Assembly (NCBI GenBank): GCA_013289585.1
Contig: JABCZR010000018.1
Location: 1-64,000, forward strand
Source: Acidobacteriota bacterium
Lineage (GTDB): Bacteria > Acidobacteriota > Terriglobia > Acidiferrales > UBA7541
Direction: 5' to 3'
DNA: 64,000 bases
Part shown: positions 54,436 through 62,919 of the stretch, one piece after another
Layout of the letters: every line of letters starts with the position of its first letter
Position numbering within the stretch: the first letter of the stretch is position 1
Translations under genes and position numbers: made by a program
The notes under the pieces: model-generated
Told to the model about the DNA's origin: nothing
Seen by the model: the letters and a program-made list of their open reading frames with translations, nothing else
Database searches by the model: none

Positions 54436-57028
54436 ACGAAGCTCTTCGCGCGGGGATGAGACATGACAAGCCGGAAGTGGCGACTAGCAGCAGAATCACG
54501 CCCACGAGGATCAGCGCATCGAGGGAGCTGCCGTGAATCCAGCGCGCGAGCAGACGATTGAGCGTGATCGTCAGCAGCACACCGGCCAGAACACCTCCGG
54601 CCACGCTCATCGCGGCCGAACGAAATACCATCAGCAGGACATCTCCGCGCCCGGCGCCTAGCGCCATGCGGATACCAAATTCGCCTGTTCGCTGAGCGAC
54701 AGTGTAGGAAATGACGCTGTATAGGCCAGTTGCGGCGAGCGCCAGCGCCAGGATGGCAAATCCCGCAAACAAGGTTGCAACCAGATGTCCCTGCTCCCAT
54801 TCCGGCTGCGTGGTAATCCAGCCGTCCAGGTCGCGAACGTCGCGCTCCGCTTGCTGGTCGGGATCAATTCTGTGAATCTGCTCGCGGACGGCGTGAAGCG
54901 TCGTAAGCGGCGGGACCTGGGTTCGCACGAGTATTTGGGTAAAGACCGGCATCATGATGGTGTAGGGGACATATAAGCCGGGCTTGGTCGGTTTCTGAAG
55001 GCCGTCATTGCGAGCATCGCTGACGACGCCGATCACCTGGAACCAACCGTCGCTCCCGGGCACGGCCAATTGAAATGGAGGCTCGCCTTTCAGTTGCGGT
55101 ACGCGGAGCTCGCTACCGATGGCATCGCCGCTCGGAAAACACTGGTGGGCCAGGGACTGATTGATCAGAGCGAGCTTGGCGCCCCGCAGAGTCTCGCTTT
55201 CGTCCCAGACTCTTCCTTGCAGCAGCGGTATTCGAAGTACGGTGAAGTACGCAGGGCTGACGAAGTTGATGCGCGCTCGCTGTTCCTCGGAGGAAGGCTT
55301 GCCGGAAATCTCTAAGCGCTGCTCCCAGCCGTTGTTTGGGGGCGTGGCGTTTGTCGAAAGTCCGGCGGCAACAACTTCGGGCATCGCACTGACTCTCTTC
55401 AGAAGCTGATTGAAGAAGGCTCCTCTGGCCTCCCAAGTCGTGTAGGTATTGTCGTGCACGGGGATACCCACGGACATGGTGTTGTGCGGGTCGTAACCGA
55501 GGTTCACGCGCATCATGCGAACGAAGCCTTGCATCGCAACGCCCGCCGCGGCCAGCAACAGAAGCGTCAGGGCAATCTGGCTCGCGATGAGGAGGCTGTG
55601 AATCCGGCGGCCATGAAGGCCGGTCGTCATTTTGCGCGTGGTCGATTGCATAACCTGGGCTACGTCCGGACGCGCGGATTGAAGAGCCGGTGAGATACCG
55701 AACACAATGCCGGTCAGCAACGCGAGGCCCACGCTGAACCACAGAACAGGCAGATTGATGCTGATCGCCGCTTCGTGAGGAAAAGAAAATTCCGGAAGCC
55801 AATTGACGATGAGCTTCACCAGGCCATTCGCCAGCGCTACGCCAATGGCCGCGCCGGTGAACGACAGCATCAGCGCCTCCGTGAGCAGCTGCCGCAGGAT
55901 CCGAGAGCGCTCGGCGCCGATGGCCGAGCGAACCGCCATCTCGTGCTGGCGCCCCGTGGCACGGGCCAGGAGCAGAATCGAAACGTTACCGCAGCCAATC
56001 AATAACAACAGAGCCACCGCGGAGAGCAGCAGGAACAATGTTCCACCGATGTCTTCCACGAAGTGGTCGTTCAATCCTTCGAGAGTTGAACGGAAATGTT
56101 CCGGGAAATGGCTCGGCGTTTGCTTTGCGAATTGCTCGAGCAACGACTGGAACTCCGCATTTGCGGCTGCGCGCGTGACTCCGGGTTTGAGCCGAAGCAT
56201 AGGGAAGACAGTTCGCACCGGATCGGCGGTGAGTTTGAGCGGCAGATAGACTTCGCCGTCGCCCCAGGTGAAGCGCGGGCGGACCACGCCAACAATTTCG
56301 TAGTTCTTGTGGACCAACTGGATCTTCTTGCCCACAATGTCGGGATCGCCGTTGTAATGCCTCTGCCAGAACCGATAACCCAGCACGGCCACATTCTCGG
56401 GATCCTGACCATCGGGTCCGTCCGAGGGCAGCAGTCCACGCCCCAGAAGCATGGGTACGCCAAAATAGTTGAAGGCATTCGAAGTGAGATATATGCCCTG
56501 GACGTCTTCGGGAAGATCGCCCCCGGTCGTGCTGAGGTTCCATCCATCCATCGCGGCGACACTCTCGACGGAACTGGCCTGCCGCAGCTGTTGCAATTGC
56601 GGTCCGTTAAGGTTTACAAAACGGCGATTACCGGCCGCGTCGTGGACGACCAGGTGCACCATACGGTCTGAGTTGGCATACGGATACGGGTTTACGAGGA
56701 CCCCGTAGACCACGCTAAACACTGCGGTGGTGGCGCCAATGCCAAGCGCCAGCGAGAGGATGGCAACGCACGTAAAGCCCGGGTTTTTCAGCAGCATCCG
56801 CATTCCATACCGCGCATCATTGCCGATGTCACTCAGCCACCGCCATCCCCAGATGTCGCGTGTCACTTCTTTGACCAGGCTGGTATTGCCAAACTCCCGG
56901 CGGGCGGCGTGCTCCGCCTCTTTGCGATCCTCGCCCCGCTCCGCGCGTTCCCCCGCCGCCATCGCCAGATGGCTTCGCAGTTCTTCGTCAAGCTCCGCTT
57001 CCCGCTTCTTTCGCCGCCAGAAACTCAC
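54401..57028 (-). CDS. ADOP-type ABC transporter permease, first of array
   Basis: An 875-residue permease starting at GTG 57028 with GAGAGGT just upstream. The N-terminal acidic domain differs from the other two (KKREAELDEELRSHLAMA), then FTCVAILSLALGIGATTAVF, a periplasmic domain, GNVSILLLARATGRQHEMAVR and a second unit with AQRTGEFGIRMALGA; the end is [20 protein letters not shown]. It is 33 bp downstream of padR. Functions of such permeases are not established, and the cognate ATPase may be elsewhere or absent. Confidence 0.9.
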   Translation of the reverse strand: MSFWRRKKREAELDEELRSHLAMAAGERAERGEDRKEAEHAARREFGNTSLVKEVTRDIWGWRWLSDIGNDARYGMRMLLKNPGFTCVAILSLALGIGATTAVFSVVYGVLVNPYPYANSDRMVHLVVHDAAGNRRFVNLNGPQLQQLRQASSVESVAAMDGWNLSTTGGDLPEDVQGIYLTSNAFNYFGVPMLLGRGLLPSDGPDGQDPENVAVLGYRFWQRHYNGDPDIVGKKIQLVHKNYEIVGVVRPRFTWGDGEVYLPLKLTADPVRTVFPMLRLKPGVTRAAANAEFQSLLEQFAKQTPSHFPEHFRSTLEGLNDHFVEDIGGTLFLLLSAVALLLLIGCGNVSILLLARATGRQHEMAVRSAIGAERSRILRQLLTEALMLSFTGAAIGVALANGLVKLIVNWLPEFSFPHEAAISINLPVLWFSVGLALLTGIVFGISPALQSARPDVAQVMQSTTRKMTTGLHGRRIHSLLIASQIALTLLLLAAAGVAMQGFVRMMRVNLGYDPHNTMSVGIPVHDNTYTTWEARGAFFNQLLKRVSAMPEVVAAGLSTNATPPNNGWEQRLEISGKPSSEEQRARINFVSPAYFTVLRIPLLQGRVWDESETLRGAKLALINQSLAHQCFPSGDAIGSELRVPQLKGEPPFQLAVPGSDGWFQVIGVVSDARNDGLQKPTKPGLYVPYTIMMPVFTQILVRTQVPPLTTLHAVREQIHRIDPDQQAERDVRDLDGWITTQPEWEQGHLVATLFAGFAILALALAATGLYSVISYTVAQRTGEFGIRMALGAGRGDVLLMVFRSAAMSVAGGVLAGVLLTITLNRLLARWIHGSSLDALILVGVILLLVATSGLSCLIPARRASSVDPIVALRYE

Positions 57029-57061
57029 GGGCCACCTCTCGTCATTCCGTCGCTATCTTCG

Positions 57062-57418
57062 TCATCTCTCTTCCGGATACAACACTCCTGCAATCGCGTC
57101 CGACAGTTGAGACCACTTTGACCGTTCCCTGGTAAGTTGCTTCTTGCCGGTGGCTGTCAGGCGGTAATACTTAGCTCGCTGATTGTTCTCGGAAATCTTC
57201 CAGGCTGCCGCGATCCACTTCTGCTTTTCAAGACGGTGCAGGGCCGGGTAGAGCGATCCTGTATCTACCTGTAGCAACTCGCCGGAACGGTTACGGATGG
57301 CTACGCTGATGCCGTAACCGTGCTGCGGGCCCCATTGCAACGTTTGAAGAATCAGCATGTCCAGCGTCCCTTGGAGCAGCTCAATGCGGTTCTGGTACCG
57401 CTCCCGCTTTTCAGCCAT
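57062..57418 (-). CDS. PadR-family transcriptional regulator
   Basis: A 118-residue winged-helix regulator with LLQGTLDMLILQTLQWGPQHGYGISVAI, DTGSLYPALHRLEKQKWI and QRAKYYRLTATGKKQL, plus a C-terminal helix. It leads the permease array (33-bp gap) and likely controls it. The start at ATG 57418 has GGGGAG upstream. It is similar in layout to the PadR at 27312, but the sequences differ (dimer helix and loop), so they are paralogues and not copies. Confidence 0.93.
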   Translation of the reverse strand: MAEKRERYQNRIELLQGTLDMLILQTLQWGPQHGYGISVAIRNRSGELLQVDTGSLYPALHRLEKQKWIAAAWKISENNQRAKYYRLTATGKKQLTRERSKWSQLSDAIAGVLYPEER

Positions 57419-57781
57419 CGTCACTCCCCTCGCCCGTGTGCACGGTCCTGTTATTACTTTGACGTTGCGACCCCGCCCGGGGTCTTGTCCAGGCTGTCGA
57501 CATTCTACCCCCCCAGCCTGTAGGGGTTCTACATCCTTGCCCGTTGCAACTTTTGTGCCCGTCTCCATGACTGGCCAACCCTTTTTTTCACAGCACTTTA
57601 TCTAGGCTTCCCCCGTGGCCCTCTCACCACCGGCGCCCGTTTCCGCTCAGCGCCATCCCAAATCCGGACACTCCCGTCCCCGCCGTCCTCCACGCCCCGG
57701 ACTTGCCATCTGCGGTATTATGGAACTGGCAGCGATCTGGAAGTCTCTTGCTGTTTGTCCCTTTGGTCCGAGGAGAAGGCA
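57419..57781. other. Intergenic region between divergent padR and purB
   Basis: A perfect hairpin GACCCC, GCCC, GGGGTC lies at 57469-57484, 50 bp before padR, and a CCCC/GGGG pair at ~57511-57526; either may be an operator for PadR autoregulation. A TATTAT hexamer at 57716-57721 could be the -10 of purB. No gene was found here. Confidence 0.4.
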
Positions 57782-59128
57782 GTGATTCCACGCTACACGC
57801 GCGAAGAGATGGGCCGGGTCTGGAGCGACGCGAACAAATTCGCCAGGTGGCTGGAAGTCGAACTGGCGGCTACCGAAACTCTGGCCGAGGCGGGGCAAGT
57901 CCCCAAGGAAGCCGCGGCCAAGATTCGCGCCCGAGCGAAAGTCGACGTCACCAGGATCCGCGATCTGGAAGCGCGCGTTAAGCACGACGTCATCGCGTTC
58001 ACCATGACCGTGGGTGAATCGATTGGCGATCCCGACGCTGCGCGCTGGCTGCACTATGGTATGACGTCGAACGACGTCGTGGACACCGCGCAGGCGTTGC
58101 AGATTCGTGACGCTTCGAAACTGATCGAACGCGCCCTCGTGCTGTTCGGCGAAATTCTTGACCTGCGGGCCCATGAATTCCGCAATACACCGCAGATCGG
58201 ACGCACTCACGGCATTCACGCCGAGCCCATCACCTTTGGGCTGAAGATCGCCAACTGGTTTGCGGAGAATCAGCGAAATATCGGCCGCTTCCGCCAAGCT
58301 GCCGCCGAGATGGCGGTGGGAAAAATTTCCGGCGCGGTCGGCAATGCATCGCATCTCGGCCCGGAAATGGAAGAGCGCATCTGCAAGCGGCTCGGGCTGA
58401 AGGTTGCGCCGGTCGCTTCCCAGGTGATTCAGCGTGACCGCCACGCGAACTATCTGAGCGCGCTGGCGCTGATCGCGGCGACTCTGGAAAAAATCGCGCT
58501 CGAAATTCGCCACCTGCAGCGCACGGAAGTTCGTGAAGCTGAAGAGCCCTTCAGCGGCGAACAGCGTGGCAGTTCCGCGATGCCGCACAAGCGCAATCCC
58601 GTCACCTGCGAACAAGTCTGCGGGATGGCGCGGCTGGTGCGTTCGAATATGCTCGCCGGATTCGAAAACATCGCGTTGTGGCACGAACGCGACATTTCTC
58701 ATAGTTCCGTCGAGCGTGTCATTCTTCCCGATTCCACAATTCTTGTGGACTACATGCTCGCCAAAATGACTACTGTAGTCGGAGACATGCGCGTTTTCCC
58801 GGAGCGCATGCTGCGCAACCTGGAATCCACGCACGGCCTGGTTTATTCCGGCCAGCTGTTGCAGGATCTGGTGGAGAAGGGCATGCCGCACGACGATGCC
58901 TACAAAGCGGTGCAGGAAAACGCCATGGCCGCCTGGGAAACGGACGGCAGTTTCCGCGATCGCGTTGCCGCCGATGCGCGCATCACGAAATACCTCGATG
59001 CTAAGGCGCTGGCGCACACTTTTGATTTGCACCGGCAACTGCGTTATGTGGATGCTATCTTCGACCGAGTATTTGGAGCGCACCCTGCCGGCGAGAAATC
59101 CGCAGCGGGCTCCGCAGGAACGCACTGA
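57782..59128 (+). CDS. purB: Adenylosuccinate lyase
   Basis: A 448-residue fumarase/aspartase superfamily enzyme for two purine steps. Signature GSSAMPHKRNP with the catalytic Ser loop (residues ~259-268), TSNDVVDTAQALQ and GRTHGIHAEPITFG with catalytic His. The start is GTG 57782, right after AGGAGAAGG; the reading frame before it lacks a binding site. It is followed by a hairpin that can also end the convergent efp transcript. Confidence 0.95.
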   Translation: MIPRYTREEMGRVWSDANKFARWLEVELAATETLAEAGQVPKEAAAKIRARAKVDVTRIRDLEARVKHDVIAFTMTVGESIGDPDAARWLHYGMTSNDVVDTAQALQIRDASKLIERALVLFGEILDLRAHEFRNTPQIGRTHGIHAEPITFGLKIANWFAENQRNIGRFRQAAAEMAVGKISGAVGNASHLGPEMEERICKRLGLKVAPVASQVIQRDRHANYLSALALIAATLEKIALEIRHLQRTEVREAEEPFSGEQRGSSAMPHKRNPVTCEQVCGMARLVRSNMLAGFENIALWHERDISHSSVERVILPDSTILVDYMLAKMTTVVGDMRVFPERMLRNLESTHGLVYSGQLLQDLVEKGMPHDDAYKAVQENAMAAWETDGSFRDRVAADARITKYLDAKALAHTFDLHRQLRYVDAIFDRVFGAHPAGEKSAAGSAGTH

Positions 59129-59163
59129 CGAACGACCAGTGCGCTTGACCTGGCGCCGTTCTC

Positions 59164-59202
59164 CACAAAAACAAAAGGCGCCCCGGTTTGGCCCGGGACG
59201 CC
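59164..59202 (-). terminator. Terminator hairpin between efp and purB
   Basis: Arms starting GGCG and CGCC (59177-59202) pair over ~10 bp with one mismatch. On the minus strand it is followed by TTTTGTTTTTG, a good terminator for efp; on the plus strand the T run is weak. Confidence 0.8.
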
Positions 59203-59294
59203 GTTCTGCCTCTTCTAATTCCGGCTTGCGCTGAAATTAGCTGCGGAGGCGGAAAGTCAACTGTACCTCAAGACCTCAATCAAGAATACACGCA

Positions 59295-59861
59295 CTACTC
59301 GACGCGCTGGACGTAACGCGCTTCCGAGGTGTCCACCTTGATGCGGTCGCCTTCGTTCACAAATGGCGGCACCTGAACGACCAGGCCGGTCTCCAGTGTT
59401 GCGGGCTTCATGACCGCGCTGGCCGTAGCCTTCTGCAGCGTTGGTTCGGTCTGGATCACTTTCATGTCCATGGTGTCGGGCAAGTCCACGCCGATGGCTT
59501 TTTCCTCGAAAAACTCCACCTTCACCAGCGTGCTGGGAATAAGGTAGTACACGGTTTCGCCCAGCTCCTCGCGGCTCATCTGCATTTGTTCGTAATTCTT
59601 CGTATTCATGAAGTGAAAATCGTCGCCTTCGCTGTAGAGGTATTCGAACTCGACTTCATCGAGAATGGCGCGGTCCACGAATTCCTCCGCGCGAAACCGG
59701 TAATCGATGATCGAACCCGTACGCAGGTTTCGCATCCGCGTCTGCATCGATCCGCGCTTGTTACCCGGGGTGCGATGATCGACGCTGAATATGGAGTAAA
59801 GCTGGCCCTCGTGCTGGATCACCATGCCGGGGCGGAGTTGCGTGGCTTTAACGTTACTCAT
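59295..59861 (-). CDS. efp: Translation elongation factor P
   Basis: A 188-residue factor that relieves ribosome stalling at polyproline. KOW-like domain I (ATQLRPGMVIQHEGQL), then two OB domains; the signature GDRIKVDTSEARYVQRV ends the protein. The tip of domain I is HRTPGNKRGSMQ, one residue longer than the PGKG loop of E. coli, with Lys and Arg adjacent at the tip. ATG 59861 is chosen because it yields the usual N-terminus; the frame extends to 59972. Confidence 0.95.
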   Translation of the reverse strand: MSNVKATQLRPGMVIQHEGQLYSIFSVDHRTPGNKRGSMQTRMRNLRTGSIIDYRFRAEEFVDRAILDEVEFEYLYSEGDDFHFMNTKNYEQMQMSREELGETVYYLIPSTLVKVEFFEEKAIGVDLPDTMDMKVIQTEPTLQKATASAVMKPATLETGLVVQVPPFVNEGDRIKVDTSEARYVQRVE

Positions 59862-60032
59862 GTTTTGTGTGACCCCGGCCAGACCGGCGTCAAAAGCTCC
59901 GTAGGTTGATTTCAATTTTCGGAAATTCCGGCTGGCCTGGAACCAAGCCGCATCCAGAATGACTCGAGGCACGCGGGAGAGAATTTCATTCCCAGCGCGA
60001 AACTATAGTATAAAGGCGCTGAATCCGCCGGG

Positions 60033-61463
60033 TCAATCGTCGCCCTTCTTGGCATCCTTGGAGCGCTGTTTCGCTGCGCCGGCCATGATCTTTTCGATTT
60101 CCTCGGGATCGCGGGGAAGGCGCTCGCTGAGAAACTTGTAGCCGGTATCGGTGATCAGCACATCGTCTTCGATGCGCACCCCGAGGTTTTCTTCCGGAAT
60201 ATAGATGCCCGGCTCCATGGTGACGACCTGGCCCGGGACAAGCGCTTTGCAGGACTCGCCGGGATCGTGCACATCGAGCCCAATGTTGTGGCCCAGACCG
60301 TGGATGTAATACTGGCCGAGCGACTTTCCGTGTAAATCCTTGCCATGCGTGTTGATGTAGTCGTAAGAAATTCTGTAGACGCTCTTGTCGCCTTTCTGGC
60401 ACATGTCCATACCCGGTTTCAGAGCAGCAAGAGCGGCGTTTTGCGCGCCAAGAACGATGTCGTAAATTTCGCGCTGGCGCGGAGTGAACTTGCCGTTGGC
60501 AGGCAGGGTGCGCGTGATATCCGCGGAGTAGCCGGCGAATTGCGCACCAACATCCAGGACGACGATGTCGCCATCCTCGATCTTGCGCGCGAGCTTGTCG
60601 TAATGCAGCGCCGTCGAGTTTGGCCCAGCGCCTACGATGGGCGCGTACCCTTCGGCTTCAGAGCCGCCCCAGGCATGAATTTCCACCATTTTCGCGGCGA
60701 TCTGATATTCGTACAAGCCCGGCCGCATTAATTTCATCGCTTCGAATTGTGCATCGAGGGAGAGATCGATGGCCTCTTTCAGGAATGCGACTTCGCCGAG
60801 TGACTTGACCTGGCGAAGCGCGCTAATCTGCGCGCGAATGTCTTTCAACTTGGCTTGTGGCGCACCAAGCTGCAGCCACTCCATCACCGCCTTCTCATGC
60901 GGGTATCCGCCGTTTTCCTTTTCGTAGGGAAGAATCGTCCAAATGGAAGGATAGATCTTCGCGAGCCTCTCGACGTTCGCGCGCATTTCGGAGAAAGGCT
61001 TCACCGTGCCAAAACCGGTGCGCGCTTCGATCCCCGGATCGGAGGGAGACATGCGCAGGCCGTTCCATTTTTCCCTGGCAGGATTTTTTGCGGGTAGGAA
61101 GAGAACCTCGCGCGGCCCATCCCAACCATCACTTGCTGCGCCATTCTTGAGCGCGGGGAGAACGATGATTCCAGCGCCTTCCTCGTTGTGGCCGGTGAGG
61201 TAATAAAAGTTGTCTTCCTGCGCGAAGATGTAGGCTTGCGAATGTTCCTCGCGTCCGGTAAACCCCCACAAAATGAGGGGTCCGTCCGCTTGCGCGGCGA
61301 GCTTGGCGCGCCGCTCGGCGTAGACACTATTGGGCTCCCGCTCGCGGCGTTCTTGGGCGCTCAGCGAAGGGGCCAGGCAGGCGATCCACACCAATCCCAG
61401 GACAACAAGTCCTCGTAAACGCCAAACGCCTCGCGAACCTACCCGTCTCGGGCGACCACTCAT
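60033..61463 (-). CDS. Secreted M24B aminopeptidase P-family protein
   Basis: A 476-residue protein with a signal peptide (LRGLVVLGLVWIACLAPSLSAQ), a creatinase-type N-terminal domain (~45-200) and the pita-bread domain (~215-460). The metal ligands are all seen: Asp in VLDVGAQFAGYSADITRT (two), His in GLGHNIGLDVHD, Glu in TMEPGIY and Glu in GVRIEDDVLI. Likely releases N-terminal residues before proline, in the periplasm. A GAGG motif precedes ATG 61463. The C-terminal ~20 residues are Lys-rich. Confidence 0.93.
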   Translation of the reverse strand: MSGRPRRVGSRGVWRLRGLVVLGLVWIACLAPSLSAQERREREPNSVYAERRAKLAAQADGPLILWGFTGREEHSQAYIFAQEDNFYYLTGHNEEGAGIIVLPALKNGAASDGWDGPREVLFLPAKNPAREKWNGLRMSPSDPGIEARTGFGTVKPFSEMRANVERLAKIYPSIWTILPYEKENGGYPHEKAVMEWLQLGAPQAKLKDIRAQISALRQVKSLGEVAFLKEAIDLSLDAQFEAMKLMRPGLYEYQIAAKMVEIHAWGGSEAEGYAPIVGAGPNSTALHYDKLARKIEDGDIVVLDVGAQFAGYSADITRTLPANGKFTPRQREIYDIVLGAQNAALAALKPGMDMCQKGDKSVYRISYDYINTHGKDLHGKSLGQYYIHGLGHNIGLDVHDPGESCKALVPGQVVTMEPGIYIPEENLGVRIEDDVLITDTGYKFLSERLPRDPEEIEKIMAGAAKQRSKDAKKGDD

Positions 61464-61669
61464 TGATGCACCTCAAATCCACCGGTTGATTGTTGCACCC
61501 ACAGGGCATGCGGGTTTGCAGCGCCATGCGCAGACACGCGATTGTACCCGAAACAACTGGCTGGCCGAAATTGTCACCAAACAGTGCCGCGGCGCCTGTT
61601 CCCCAGATCGTAGACTCCCGTTAGCGGCGCGGGAATACCCTTTCCAGGACCAGATGAATCTAACAATAA

Positions 61670-62785
61670 ATGCGCATAAGAGCAGGACTCATAGGCTTCA
61701 TCGGTTTCTTCCAGTCGGTGCTCCTTCTGATTCATTTTTTCCTGTACGAGACGTGGACGTATTCCTCCGCGGGCAGCGATCCCCCGGTTACGTTCTGGCT
61801 CAAGGCCGCCGTGGGCTTGCTCTCTGTCAGCTTTTTAGCGACATCGCTGCTGGCCTTTCGCTATACCAATGCCCTGTTGCGGGCTGTTTATCGCGTCGCT
61901 GCGGCTTGGCTGGGCTGCTTGAGTTTCCTGTTTTTTGCGGCCTGCCTGTCCTGGCTGATTTTCGGAATAGTTCGGCTGGCCGGCATGAACGTCAATTTGC
62001 ATAGAATCGTGGAAGTGTTGTTCGGAGCGGCGGTGGTGTTGGGCTTCTCCGGCCTCGTGAATGCAGGCTGGACGCGGATTCGGCGGATCACTGTTCGATT
62101 GGAAAATCTTCCTCAAGTCTGGCGCGGGCGGACGGCCGCGTTGGTCAGCGACCTGCACCTGGGGCACGTTCGAAACGGCAGCTTTTTGCGGCGCATCGTG
62201 GCGAAAACGATGCGAGAAAAGCCGGATGTGGTTTTCGTTGCCGGGGATTTGTTCGATGGCACCGCAATCGATGCCGCGCGAGCCGCCGAGCCATTACGCG
62301 AGCTGCGTGCGCCGCAGGGAGCCTACTTTGTTGCGGGCAATCACGAACAGTTCGGCGACGATTCCAAATACCTGAGGGCTATCGCGGGCGCCGGAGTTCG
62401 CGTGCTCGAAAACGAAAAAGTGGAAGCCGACGGATTGCAAATTGTCGGCGTGCCCTACAAGCACGCCACTCACGACGATCATCTGCGTTCTATTCTGCAG
62501 AAGATTGGCGTGGACCGGAATCGGGCCAGCATTCTGCTGACGCACGCCCCGGATCGCCCGCATATCCCCGCCGAGGCTGGGTTTTCACTCCAACTCTCCG
62601 GGCATACTCACCTCGGCCAGTTTTTCCCGTGGACCTGGATGGCCCGAAGGATTTACCGGCAGTTTGCCTATGGGTTGAGCCGCATCGGAAACATGCAGGT
62701 CTATACTTCCAGCGGTGCGGGGACTTGGGGCCCGCCGCTACGCCTGGGTTCCAGTCCGGAGATCGTAATGCTCAGCTTTGAGTGA
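61670..62785 (+). CDS. Membrane-anchored metallophosphoesterase (YkuE-like)
   Basis: A 371-residue protein with four predicted membrane helices in the first ~150 residues, then a calcineurin-like domain: VSDLHLGHV, VAGDLFDG, VAGNHEQFGDD, LLTHAPD and LSGHTHLGQFFP. All metal ligands are present. Related proteins hydrolyse lipid-linked or nucleotide phosphoesters such as UDP-diacylglucosamine; the substrate here is not known. The ATG at 61670 lacks a clear ribosome site. Confidence 0.9.
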   Translation: MRIRAGLIGFIGFFQSVLLLIHFFLYETWTYSSAGSDPPVTFWLKAAVGLLSVSFLATSLLAFRYTNALLRAVYRVAAAWLGCLSFLFFAACLSWLIFGIVRLAGMNVNLHRIVEVLFGAAVVLGFSGLVNAGWTRIRRITVRLENLPQVWRGRTAALVSDLHLGHVRNGSFLRRIVAKTMREKPDVVFVAGDLFDGTAIDAARAAEPLRELRAPQGAYFVAGNHEQFGDDSKYLRAIAGAGVRVLENEKVEADGLQIVGVPYKHATHDDHLRSILQKIGVDRNRASILLTHAPDRPHIPAEAGFSLQLSGHTHLGQFFPWTWMARRIYRQFAYGLSRIGNMQVYTSSGAGTWGPPLRLGSSPEIVMLSFE

Positions 62786-62919
62786 ATATCATCTTGCGGC
62801 ATCCCGCCGCCGTTCAGTCACTAGTACATTCATATTATTCCCATCCCCTCTCCATGTGACTACAGTTGCGCGGTCCTCGGGCTCCAGGTTCGCATTTCGC
62901 ACCGCTCAGGAGGCGTACT

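Noticed and set aside
57647-59125. 492-codon minus-strand frame antisense to purB
   Set aside because: It mirrors a highly conserved enzyme gene, is rich in His and Arg, and has no recognisable motif.
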